A stretch of DNA of 64,000 bases, from positions 17,054,491 through 17,118,490 of the forward strand of contig NC_049979.1 in the NCBI RefSeq assembly GCF_000003815.2, given 5' to 3'. The position numbers and the translations under genes were made by a program. Source of the DNA: Branchiostoma floridae (taxonomy: Eukaryota; Chordata; Leptocardii; Amphioxiformes; Branchiostomatidae). This document shows positions 12,801 through 25,000 of the stretch, one piece after another (positions within the stretch are counted from its first letter, which is position 1; the number at the start of each line of letters is the position of its first letter). The notes beneath the pieces are model-generated. The model worked only from the letters and a program-made list of their open reading frames with translations. It was not told where the DNA came from and did no database searches.

Positions 12801-15239
12801 TGGACGGAAGCAGCCACACGCCTCACAGAAAATCAAATTTACCACTTTCTGTGAAGGTCGCACGACAGCCGCTTTTATCCGCCGCAATAATACTCCAAGA
12901 AAAAGCCAAGAATCCTCCAGAGATATTCGTTCCTTACTCTTCAGTTGATCCTCTCTGGTGGCGACCCCTGTAGCCTTCCATGTGTCATACTTGTGACAAG
13001 TAAGTTTTGTACGCTGTGTGGCTGCGGACGTACATGTATCTCATCACATTCTTATTGATTAAGTCCCTTACCGAACAACAAATAGGAGCATTTTCTCAAC
13101 GTTTTCGTGATCGAGTCCCATCTAGAAAGTGGAGTCTATATAGCAATTCATCACATCTGATGATGTTGATTGTGCCACAGATTCGACATATTGGTATTCT
13201 CTTAGATATCTGATGCAATTCGAAGTTGATCTCGCTAGGCAAATTCTCAACATTTGTTGCAAGTGCGCTGTTGCTGGGACAAACTACCTCAAAACTATAC
13301 ACTAGAGAGAGAGGAATAGCACATCTGATACACATGCATTTGACAAAATCTAATGAAATAAAAACAATAACGGAACAATAAATATGTCGGAGCACTTTCG
13401 GATTCGGACTTGTTATCACTTGAGTCATCATCCCTATAATCACTGCTTGTTACTTCCATAATCAATACCAAATAATCACATCAACTTTCCTGACATAGTT
13501 GCATCCCACGGGGTAAAAACACACACTGCAGAGTGGACCGGTAATACTCATAGGAAATGTAGAATACAAACCAACCATAAACAGGTGATTATCCTTATGA
13601 AACTGCTATCCAAGCTAAATACTCTCAAACAATATTGACAAATTCTTTGTTCATAAATATTCCTGTTCATGCGGCCCATAGATATAATCGTATTATGTAT
13701 AGGACTATGTCGTGACGGTGGGTTCTATGTACGGTAGTTAAAACAACGATCACTTCAGAACACGTTCTCCGCACCGAAGGACAAAGAACACATTACGCAG
13801 CCGCTGTGTTGACCAGTCCACCGGATAAGTCATACGATAGAGGAGATCACAGGGCGCAATTTCACAGGACATCGTCTCTCTGATCTGGAGGTCTAGACCT
13901 AAAAGGGAAAGTTTCAAGGAGGGTCATTTCTAAAACCCCGATATCACATCACCATACCGGACTTCACTCAATCACTCACTCTTCAACAAGAGACGTTTTA
14001 CTATCACCTTTAATTCGTAAATGGAGCATCTTCCTGGACAAAACGTATTGTATTCAGGGAATATGTCATATAAGGGAAGACCATGATAGTAAAATTGCGA
14101 CACTGGCATTTTCCCCAGATAGCCTGTGCAGTGCGGCTGACCCTTAACGACCGTGGCCTTCCGCGCTACAGAAGAGAAAGATAGGAAAATTAAATGACTC
14201 CACAATCAATAGCAAAGAATCCCATTACCGCCGCCATTAAGGCGAACTTCGGCGAGCGGGAGGAAAGAAACTTCCGCTCGGCTTGCTTTGAGGTAGGAAT
14301 CCGAGCGATCAATCACGGGTCCTTAATGTTCCTGGCGATCGAAGCTGGCAGGTAACAATATGTTGTCCATCAGTGGTACTCTTATTACAAGATGTTTTCG
14401 GGGAGATAATGGATCGGACCCATCCTGTAGGGCTATCTGCACTTTACGGACAAGGAGAGAGTGGCCGGCAGTGCAGCTGAAGAGGAAAGCTTGATGATAT
14501 TTGATGGCTCGGCAAGGCGGGATGGAGCTCTCATAGACATTCAAAAGAAGCCCGGGCCTTTGAGATTCAAGCGCCCTGTAACATCCTGGGGTCGCGTGTG
14601 ATAGCGCTGACCCAGAATTGCGACTTTCCGCAGGCGAGAGAACATGGGAGAGAATACTAGTAGGTATACTTTAGCGCACCTAGTAGTAAGGACTGGAGTG
14701 AGTCGTGTCTGCTTTCAGCCAGGCAACCTCCATCCCCAGTACACCAGAAAATTACAGTTGATTCAGTTTCTGCAGGTGCAACCACGTTGTTTAGTGTAAT
14801 CATACCGTCTAGAATGTGCCAGTGCCCTTGGTAAGAAGAAATGGCAAATTATAGAGGAAAGATTTCGTCTGGTCTTTTTATTTCTTTGTTGGTCACGCGC
14901 TCTTTACTAAGACTCTTGCCAAGTAGACAGAACTACGCGCGAACCTGCGACAGATTCTTTCATTGACGCACATTGACGTGGGATAATTGGGCAACATAGA
15001 AAGCGTCCAGACAGCACTCTCACGCCAAAGTGCGCAGGGTTTTACACTCTTAACGCAGATGGTTTCTAAAAATGTACTACAGGTCATAACTGGTCATTAC
15101 GCAAGTAAATTAATAGACTCTCGATGTTGAGTGAGACTTGCACTTGTGAACCGTGAATAGACCAAGGTCTGCTGGTCCAGTGGCTAACGCCTATGTTACA
15201 AAAAGCCGATTATGGCCACTCGACCACTCTCAACATTCC

Positions 15240-15535
15240 CCCAACCATGGTTGGAAGTCGGTTGTAACCAGAGTCGAATGTGGTTGACAGTTGGTTGGCG
15301 CGGATGGCAACTGGTCGGGTGCTCAAACCTGCAAGTCTGCGGCTAAAGGTCGAAATGGATGGGGGTGGGCTCGAAACCATTCGGGGCTCGGTTGGGAGTA
15401 AATCCTGTACTGGTTGTAAAATAGTTGGGACATGGTGGTCGAGAAAGATATGGGCGTGGCCTAAAACTGGTCAGACTGCTCCCAACCTACCGTCAGTCTT
15501 GGTTGGGGGCAAGGTCGGGGCCGGTCCTGAATGTG
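15240..15535 (+). repeat. G/T-rich patch with recurring GGTTGG words
   Basis: The + strand carries many GGTTGG, TGGTTGG and GGTCGGG words in about 300 bp with strong G-over-C skew. It may be a decayed tandem repeat or low-complexity region. The ORF running through it (15280-15810) is a by-product of this composition. Confidence 0.45.
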
Positions 15536-17899
15536 TAACACCGTTTGCTTCGACCCGGTGCCGATCTTTGCTGTTTTGTATTTCTCTCACCCCCTCCATG
15601 ATCCTCCATGAGAGTACGTATTGTTCTTTTTTTGTACAAACCTGGAAGTTTAAGGACATGTTTCTTAATTTACTCAAGACAAGACAAGAAAAGATTCGGA
15701 GGATGAACGCTATGGTAAAACGCATCTCACACCCTGAAGTTTCTTTTCTTGACCAACTTTCCGCTACTTCCTTATGTGTCAGTGGTCAACAGGCCTGGCT
15801 ATCTCGTTAGACTTTAGGAAGTGGACACACCGCCCAGCTGCCGGCCACGCCGTCCACAGGGACTCCGGCCCCAGGGTTCCCAATCCACTTTCAGAGATGA
15901 GGGGCGGAAGTGAGCAGATTCGCTACGTCCATTACCGCGGCCAAATTCCAGCCGAAGACATTGATTCTGCTTCAGGGTGTCTGATGTGATTATAATGGAC
16001 GACTGCGAGTTAAGACTGCTGACTTTGTGGGACTGAGTCAGCTGTTTCAGCTGTGGGGTTGTGATTAAAACCGTGATGTTGGTTCTGTGATACTAGTAGC
16101 CAAGTTCATTGACCCCACTGTTCTAACACCATCTTCCCACTTTGCCTCACCAGTGTTCACAAAAACTTCTTTTTTAAATCAGGTTCGTAGGGCCTGATGT
16201 TACCATTATGAAGATGAAGAGCGGCCCATAGCGAAAACTTGTCGTCGCTTCCCGGGAATACACCATAAAGTTACGCTACAAATTTTCCAAACGTGTTTCT
16301 GAGTTCCCAGTGACGATTGAGAGTTTGAACTAGCTCAGGTGGGTGATGAGGACAGGTGAACATCTGAGTACTGTGACAGAAGGCGAGACCGCACCATATG
16401 GCGTGTACAGGTGCAGGTGGGGATGTGCACTGCAGATATGACATCGATAGAATATGGCTGTTATTTAGAAGCTTATTCTTCCTGTTTTGTTCATAAAATT
16501 GATTATTCATACAGTTACAAAACCTTGTTACAAGAGTTGTTGGAGTGATCAACACTTTATGTCCTCCCATACATGAATTTTATATACAACGTGACTAAAA
16601 ACCGCAAGGAAAATTACCTATTCACTCATACAATAACAAGTACACTGCAGGCGCACAAAGAGCTAATCCTGCAAATCTAGGAAATGTGAATGCTTTGCAC
16701 ATTTGCCACAGTTCGTCATACTTTTCGTACTGATTAAAATCATCGCCCAGCATAAAAGCAAACTGTAGAGTGCAGACAATGAAAATGTTAACGTACAAGC
16801 ATCCATAAAAGAGGACCAACAAGTTAGAAAAACTGGAGCTTAATATCTCCAGGTCATCTCAGTCTTCGACAAATAAGTCAACGGGTACAAGAAAGAGCAG
16901 ACACCGTCTGGAGGAACTCATCGCTGATGCTTGTCCCGTCGTTTAAACCTCCTTGGTGGAAAATATGTGGACACATATTGATTTTCCATGACCTTTCACA
17001 AGCAGCGTGGCACGCGTCTTTGTTATGACCATGTAAAGAGTTCTGGCAGTTCAATAATGGAGTTCCAGAAACGCAACTCGTTAGTATATAGCAAAGTTTC
17101 ACTACAAACTACGTAATATTTCCTTTTTTGTAGAGCCAAAGAAACATTCATCAAAAACAGGGTCTCGTCTCAGAGACGAAAAATGGTTTTATGGAGCTAA
17201 CTCGAAGTGGACGTAGCGACATTGTTGATCTCTGGGCTTGCTTACGTGCGAGCGTGGGTGCACAGGTCGCGCTCTCAGCATTACGTAAGTGTTTTGCGTG
17301 AGACTTATTAGTTGATTCTTGGAACCAGACAAAAGGCTTCTATCGCACGGTTTCTTTGCGCATGATTTAATCCATGCCGTACAAAGGCGACTAGCAGTCG
17401 GTACGTTCTGTGTGAGAAAAGGCTGTCGTCCGAAGTTGTATACCAATTCTAACAAATCATTCGGATGTTGATCTGAAAGAAGCAAGCATGTTTAGTATCT
17501 TGACGTTTGAATGTTTTTCACCGCACCATGCGCTTCATCGCATACATCGCATACCATATCGATAAAAGCAGTTTACAATATATACCAGTATGCAACTTTT
17601 CAGCCTAAAGACTGGTTAAACGTGGACAGAGTCGATGTCGTCGACGTCATTGACAACAATGGACAGTGTCTCAGTATGACTTGCCGGGCAACCTGGTAAA
17701 CAAGCCGTGAACACCATATCTGGGTTGCCGTCCCAACCAGTTTCACGTCTGTGGTGCATGTGAAATCATGCAGACTTTAATACTTCACACTCAGGCCAGC
17801 ACAGTGCGTGGATCTCATTCACAAAACATCAGCACCCCGTACGTGATGCCCGTATCGCGTAGTATCGGTGACAGCCATCACTTCAGATAAACTGCCTTC

Positions 17900-18560
17900 C
17901 TCCACGCTTCATTAATGCGATTATTACTCGGCAATAAAACTCAGTCCGACGCTCTTTGATCTGCCCAAATGGCCCCGGCTGCGGTAATGGTGCTCGGCAG
18001 GTCCCGCTGGGCGCTCTATAAACTTACTATCGTCTCAATCTTCTGCGCGATTATTTGTTATAACACCACATTTCCTTTCCAATCAATATGGGGGTGACAT
18101 TTCCTAATACACTCCGCAGTTTGGTGCGCCAGAGATCGCTGGGGGTGCCCGGGCTTATCGCCAGACCCCGCCGCTTTTTAGGCCAACAGCGCGAGTAATA
18201 AAGGTACATATGTCAAATGTGGGGGTAACATTATCTATTAAATATCAAAGGTATATGGCCTTTCAAGTGCTGGGGCACGCATTTATAAGCGCGACCCGTT
18301 CATCCATCAACGCCAACTCTCCCCAGGCTGGGAAATCCGCCTTTCCAGGGATGTCTTCAGCAGTTTCCATGTGAGAAGTCTGCGGAACTCCAGCCAGGAT
18401 CACATGTCTCCGTGTGCAGGAATCCGGCGCCACTCCGCGTGAAAAAGATGAGGAATGGTCCTGAGGCGCCCGTGTCAGATATATTAATTAAGAGATGAAT
18501 AAATCATAAAGGTGGGTGTGATCACACCGAGCCTTCAGCACGCTATCTATAATATATGTG
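17900..18560. promoter_or_regulatory. Candidate cis-regulatory block (not proven)
   Basis: This stretch is richer in transcription-factor words than its surroundings. It has several posterior-Hox/Cdx-type words (CAATAAA near 17935, TATAAAC near 18018, TAATAAA near 18196, TTTATAAG near 18281, ATCATAAAG near 18504). It also has a TCF/LEF-type site (TATCAAAGG, 18243-18251), TTAATTAA near 18484 and a T-box-like palindrome at 18515-18528. It contains no convincing ORF. The call rests only on motif clustering, which can arise by chance. Confidence 0.3.
18515..18528. promoter_or_regulatory. 14-bp perfect palindrome of two T-box-like half sites
   Basis: GGTGTGATCACACC is its own reverse complement. 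Each half contains GGTGTGA, the core of a T-box half site (AGGTGTGA). The half sites point in the opposite relative orientation to the classical Brachyury palindrome, so binding is uncertain. Confidence 0.35.
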
Positions 18561-21020
18561 TCCATAACCAAGACTTGAGCGTGATAGCTTCTATCAGAAG
18601 GGGGGTCACGTTACCTGACAAGTCTGATTGTTATGTCGGTGCCTTTTGCCCAGAGTGATTATCACATCCACATCAATAATAGATGAGACGGCCAGTGAAA
18701 CTCCCGGCCATATGTCTCGGATGTCGCAAAAGTTTCCCCCGTAGCCTTTTCCCGTGCCGATGTTCTCGGGTTTTCTCCCACTGCTCCTCTTCACTGGTAT
18801 CAAAGATCCAGTATCCAGGCGATCAATCAGCGGCCGGTCTTGACCAATGGCGGCTTCATCCATCACCGGCTTTCCAACTTTGGAGGTCCCATCATGAGCT
18901 GTAAGCCGGCGGAATATCGTGCAGGGTGGGGATTTATGACAAGAAGGGCCCAAGGGCGCCCCGGACCAGCCTTCAGGACATATCAACTTTACCTTGAGTT
19001 CACTATGTCTTGAAAATGCTGAAGTAAACGGAAATAGATGACAGAATGACGGAGTGATTACATCAAATTTTGAGAAGGCGCCTGAAGGACAATGATACAG
19101 ATACAGACTGTGGGAATCTGGTACACATCAATGTGGAAATGTTTAAGGTTAAGAGATGTTCTATTCGTTCATTGCACAAGATAGCAACTCGTTTTATTTT
19201 CTAAACCAAATGTTGGTCAGGTTTTCTCTTGTGACAAGAAGCACCTCATAGTTAATTTTCTAATATCCTGTCACACATTCAGAAATTACCGCAAGTTCGC
19301 TCCTAGGGTCGGCGCTGGATTGAGAGTAGCCTGAAATCTTATTCTTTTCTCTGATAGCAATCTCTGAAGATTATGACTTTCCCAAGTTTGGTTTGTGAAA
19401 ACTCATAGCCGACACAGACGACTTTCGCGGATTAATAGGTAACTTAGCTAGTCGAACAACTCCCAACTACAGATGACTCACGACTCACTCCAAACCATGA
19501 AGGTCGGGAAGCCATGGTCGGCTATGTGTGACTAGGGATTGAGATTACAGCCAAGGATCAGGATGTCTCTTGTCAAATATGGGAATCGTTACGATAATTA
19601 CGATAATTTGTTCAGGTACTTACAAATTACTTCAGTGCTACATGTAGCACAAGGTAACGGTGAAGGTCATGTCGACTTCATTATCATATAGTGTATTTAC
19701 CAAGTGCTGCTACCTCCCACCTTACTCTTTTCTTTGACATACAATCTGAGTCATCAGACTGGTATTCATTTCTTGTTTAATGCTCTTTAACCCTTAAATA
19801 ACAGCTCATTTTTGTTTGGTACCTATCAGAGTTTAACGTTATACTGTAGCCGACTAGTTTGTCCGTGCTGGTCAGCTGGGGCTGCTCCCATGACCTAGCA
19901 CCCGTCCGGCCATCGATCTCCACAACAAGCACAGTCAGCTGCACGGATATCTTCCTCCCCGATTCCATCTCCCAGCAACAACAGACAATCCCGATTGCAG
20001 CTAATCTCAGCTACCAAAGCATACAGCCCGGCAAATCTATCCCATTCTGCACGATAAACATGGAGGTGGAGTCGTTTCCGAACGCCCGTATCTGGACCAT
20101 CAGGACATTTGTTCGTGTGTCATCAATCAAGTGTCGTTAGTGGGCCTCTACATCTGCGTCAGAGACTCTTATGTACCTTTTACTGACAGGTTCCGATCTA
20201 CCGTGATAATTAGAACGCCCTTATCTACAGCGCGTTGTAAGAACGTTCGGGATGACCGAACCACACAAGGTGCACAGAAATGACGGAGAAACGGACTTTC
20301 TGTAACACGGTGTTAATAAGATTGACTGGGGCAACAAAGCAACAGTACAATCTACAAACAAAACCGTGCATCAGTATTTACACCATTTCTTTAGCTGTTA
20401 CGTGTCCACAAAGTTTCCTTCTGCTTTGAACTTTGAAAAAAAGGACAAAACAGGCAAATAAATATCTACATTTTGGCTGTGTGGATCATAACGGTACTGG
20501 CCTTCAACACGACTGACCTAATTCGCCTTACTGATGCAGCCTTTGGAAGCCTTTCTGAAACAATGCTGAATCGGTTGTGATGTGGTTTGGGAGTAGAAGG
20601 CCTCGAGGAGCGGGAGATAGGAGGAGGGAGCCTTTAACTAATAGAGAAAGGCGTTTCTGCTGGGCTGTTGGTAAAAAGCGTGCACGGAGGGTCACAAGAA
20701 AACGGGGCTGAGACAACTTCGCTGTCGGAGTTAATGCATTGTACATGTCCTTGGTGCTGAATAATGCATCTTACTGGTACAAATTAGAAAAGACAAATGG
20801 GCATTACAGGAAATAACATCTGACTTGACAGAAGAAGACTAGTAGAATTTCATGTCACATGATATATTTTCTTGATTAAAATGTCATGTATTATCCATGA
20901 TAAAGAGCTCTGCTATGGAATGCTTCAAGTTGATTTCCACTGACACCACATTGACATATCAGCAGCAGAATAACACAGGATCTTTGGTCTGTAGTTACAC
21001 TTATTTCAACAGCTGTATTC
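18561..21020. other. Intergenic DNA, nothing recognised
   Basis: No gene, RNA or clear repeat is recognised. ORFs at 18606-18986 (-), 19859-20140 (+) and 20528-20746 (-) have no motif or splice context. Confidence 0.5.
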
Positions 21021-21161
21021 ATACACACAAACACATACACACACATACACACACACACAAACACACAATCACACACACACACACAAACACACACACACAA
21101 ACACACACACGTTCACACACACACACAAACACACACACACACGGTCACAAACACACACGCT

Positions 21162-21210
<49 letters not shown>

Positions 21211-21228
21211 ACAAACACACACATATAT
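21021..21228 (+). repeat. (CA)n microsatellite with AAAC interruptions
   Basis: About 205 bp of CA repeats broken by AAAC, ATAC and GTTCAC/GGTCAC interruptions. The ORF reading through it on both strands (His/Thr or Cys/Val repeats) is an artefact. Confidence 0.95.
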
Positions 21229-21948
21229 GGTATATGCTCTAGCATCAGACAACAACTTTAAACTGATTTAACAGGTGTGCTGGAGTTTTAGTGAATAAAG
21301 TACATCATGTGTAATCCTTGTAGAAGACAAATTCATCATCAATAGAATTGCATAAAAAAGACTTGATGAGCTGCTAGCACAAAAGCCATATCAAGCAGGA
21401 AGGGGTCAGGGATAGGTTATACTAAGATAAACATTTATAGTAATCTATCATAGGGAAGAATACAAAGGTAGGTCCTGACTGCTTTCATATGAAGTGAGCA
21501 TTGAAAGTAGCATTTTGACACCTAGCTATATCTTTTCTTGTGAGTGACACATGGTCCTTATACAGTCTGTTCAATTTGCAACCTGTGGTCCGTTCTTGGC
21601 ATGGGACGAGCTGTCCTCTGACACTGGGAGAATCGGCATTTGAAGAAAAAAACATAGATAAGAAGGTCTCATTGTTACAACATGGAACCAAGAAGTGAGC
21701 AAGCGCAATAGTACATGTTAAAATTTATCATTACACTTAAATAAACAATACAAAATTCCCTAATATATAATACAGTCTCTATGACCAACAATGAATAAAT
21801 AACATTAAAGCCATAAAATATTGAACAATAAAATCATACCAGTACATCATAATTGCATTCATGTCACAGAGCTCGCTGCAACAGCACAATACATAAATTA
21901 CAGAGGATTCCATACTCCTGGTTGCAACACTGTTCAGGGTTGGTCCCT

Positions 21949-22048
21949 TTAAATTTCCTCTTCTGATGATTGGTTCGTTTCTTCTTCAGTCACTTTTGGA
22001 GGTGTCTCATTGCCAGCCATATCTTGTGCCTCAATTTCATTTTCTACA
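21949..22048 (-). CDS. SLC17A5: SLC17 exon 12: alternative or true C-terminal end
   Basis: After a good acceptor (ATTTTTCTTAG) the frame encodes [20 protein letters not shown] and [12 protein letters not shown], then TAA. The AA left by exon 11 plus the first T completes an Asn codon, so splicing reads ..SDFVN-VENEIEA... in frame. The composition (acidic, Ser/Thr) continues the exon 11 tail. It is absent from vertebrate sialin, so support is splice logic and composition only. Confidence 0.7.
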
Positions 22049-25000
22049 CTAAGAAAAATAAAGAAAAGCAACTTAAAGTCAAAGGCAAGAACTATGGGGA
22101 GCTGCACATGTAGACAGCATGTATTGACCAAATATTGTACAAAAACATGAAATGATAATTAAATGAAGAAAGACAAGAATACTTGGCAAAATTAAAGATA
22201 ATTTTAACCAAATGGCTCTTAAGAGGGAGTTAGACTGTTAGTTAGAGTTAGAGAGTTAGTTAGCTCAGGTATGAAACAAACAAAAAAAGAAGGAAAGAAA
22301 TTAATCAAAATTTCACAGAGCCCTCACTTAACAAAGTCTGAGTCTGAAGTCTCTTTGTCATCTTCCTTTCCATCACCAGTCTCCCTCTTCTCATCCTCCT
22401 CTTCCTCTTCCTCATCATCTTGTGTCATCCCTTCTTTGTCTGCCTCAGAGTAGTCCTCATCAGAACACAGCACATACTGCACACTGCCCTCTGCCCAGGA
22501 CTGCAGCTCGCCAGAAGCAAAGACTGCATAGATGATAGCACCAAACAGGTAGACTCCTGCAGCGATGAAGAATACCATCTGCCACTCTGTGGACAGCTGC
22601 AGGGAGAAGATGGAGCAAGTTGTAACCTGATGATGGGCAAGATCCTGAAGGCTACATTGACATGTTACCTTATACCTTACATTCATTATTTTTTTCATTT
22701 TATCTATGCTGTGTCCACCACCTCAACATTAGCAGCTGTGCTGAACTGAATAACATTTTATAGATAACTTTATTGCACAACAATTGTACGAGGTACAAAG
22801 TATGGCATCTACATAACTACAGTTCTATAGCTAATAACTAACTAATACAGGAGTTGTAGTATGGGATAAGCTTCTTACAATCATTGGAAGCTTTTACAAT
22901 CAGTTGAGGAGTTTCTAATATCCAAACCTTCTTTGATATATTTTCCTATATCTGCCATGCAGGGATTGTCACATGTCATGATGTATTTGAATTTGCACTT
23001 CAGGTCCATTGAGATAAATCCTTGTGTATAAAATGACAACCTTCTGTATAGAGAATTGCGTATTTCAGAATATTTGGGACATACAATCATAAAGTGATAT
23101 TCGTCTTCAATTAACTCTGGACAGAATGGACAAACCCTCTGGTCGATAGGGATTTTTTGAATCTCCCGGTTTCTATATTTAATTTGTGACAGCTAATTCT
23201 GAGTTGTGTGATTGCCCTACGTATGTCAAGGCTCTTTATGGTTGAAATGTAATTTTCTTGCTTGTAATGCTTGTTCAATGTAGAAAGAGAGTAGAGTTTA
23301 GAATTGGTTCGAATAGAGGAATGCCAATTTTGCACGTATATATCTTGTAAACGTTGTCGTAACTGAGTATTGATTGTATCTATGTGGTATGATCTCGGGT
23401 TCAGCCATATGTGTCCAAAGCCTTGGTAATTTAGGATATTTTTTACGTGGACAATCCAATCATGTTCTCCGAATGAAACAGTATTGTAAGTCTCACGAAG
23501 AAGGGCATCTTCGGGCAAGTTAACTAAGCGATGCCAATATTTAACAAGTTGCATTTCTGCATCAATCATAGCTGGGAAAGTTCCCAATTCTCCCCTGACA
23601 CCATCGTTTGAGGCTTTGGCATGAATGCCTAACAGAAATTTTTGGAAGCGCATGTCAATGACGTCAAATTCTGGAATTTGTTGATTTGAATCTAGGTTTA
23701 TAATTTGGAAGCCGTTCTCTTGTAAAATTTGGCTATTGGCATGACGCAGTAGCGTTTCTTTATCTGTATTTCTTTCCAAACATACAACATAAGTACTATT
23801 CAATGCAGAAGATGTGGTTTTTCTAATGGTAGCTGGAAAGTTATCTTGAATGTCAAGTTTTTTAAGTAAAGTAGAAAAAACCTTTGAGGAGGATTCACAG
23901 ATGTTATTGGTATGAGATACAATGATTCTTATACTTTTAGAAAAACGGTCAAAGCATGTGATTTCTGAACAGTACATAAAGATGGGTTTTACGAATTTGT
24001 CGAATAGATTTTTTCCGAGATTGATTGAAATGTCCTTATTGGAGAATAAAAGAGCCTTCAGTTTGAGAAGTGCTCTCATTGCTTTGGTTTTCAAATATTT
24101 CCTGGCGGTTTTGAATTTTCCGGAAGATGTGAAAGGAATTCCGAGGTATGTATAGCTGTCAGTGATTTCTATATTTTTGCCATAAATATGGAATTTGTCT
24201 TTGTTATTCTTATTAGTACCTTTGCCAAAAACAACTACCTTGGTTTTTGAGACATTGACAGATAGCTTCCATTTCTTACAATATTTTTCTAGGCAGTCAA
24301 TACAATGCTGTAGCCCTTGTTTTGATGATGAAATCAGAGCGAGATCGTCTGCCCAGGATAAACAATTTAGAGATTTTGAGGTTAGGACTGCAGGATCACA
24401 TTTTGTGGGGTCAAAGCACTCAGATATATCATTGATGAATAAATTAAATAATAAAGGACTAAGATTACATCCCTGCTGTACTCCGCATACAGAAGGAAAA
24501 GAGTTTGATAATCCATTATCTAATCTAACTGCATACTTCACATCATTATACATGGATTTTATAATATTAAAGAAATTTCCTCCAATACCACATTGATGCA
24601 ACTTATAGAATAGCCCATCTCGCCAAACACTGTCAAATGCCTTCCTCATGTCAACAAAGCATACAAATAATTTCCCGCCTTTTTTCTTTGTGTATTTGTC
24701 TATTAGAGATTTTAAGATAAAAATATTGTCAGAGGTTCTACATCTTTTCCGGAACCCAAACTGGGTGTCGTCTAGAAGTTTATTTCTTTCTGCAAAGTTT
24801 TGTAGCCTGTTGTTTAGAATGAGTGTGAATAATTTGGATAGACAACTAGAAATCGCTATTCCTCGATAGTTGTCTGCATTACATTTATCACCTGATTTAT
24901 GTATTGGCGTAAGAATACTTGTATTCCAGTTGGAAGGAAAGGTGCCTTTATTAAGTATAGTATTGAAAAGACTTACTAAAGGTTGACATAGATGTTTTGC

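Larger units (their letters stand above)
7456..17900. other. Intergenic DNA without a convincing gene
   Basis: I see no exon with family resemblance on either strand. Features noted inside are the direct repeats at 7.7 kb, a short G-run at 8472-8483, a minisatellite at 9.56-9.80 kb and a GGTTGG-rich patch at 15.24-15.53 kb. ORFs of 60-176 codons (for example 12577-12948 + and 15280-15810 +) lack motifs and splice context and look like chance. Parts such as 14.2-14.6 kb are more GC-rich than their surroundings and could be regulatory, but nothing specific can be read. Confidence 0.5.

Noticed and set aside
12577-12948. 123-codon + strand ORF
   Set aside because: It has no motif, no splice context and ordinary composition. 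ORFs of this length occur by chance in both strands of this window.
15170-15380. tRNA-like words (GGTCCAGTGGCTAACGC and, 180 bp later, GGCTCGAAACC)
   Set aside because: The A-box-like and B-box-like words are too far apart, and no cloverleaf can be drawn between them. At most this could be a SINE remnant, which I cannot support.
18606-18986. 126-codon - strand ORF
   Set aside because: There is no recognised motif. The stretch is GC-richer, which lengthens chance ORFs.
20897-21271. His/Thr-repeat protein ORF
   Set aside because: It is produced by the (CA)n microsatellite.
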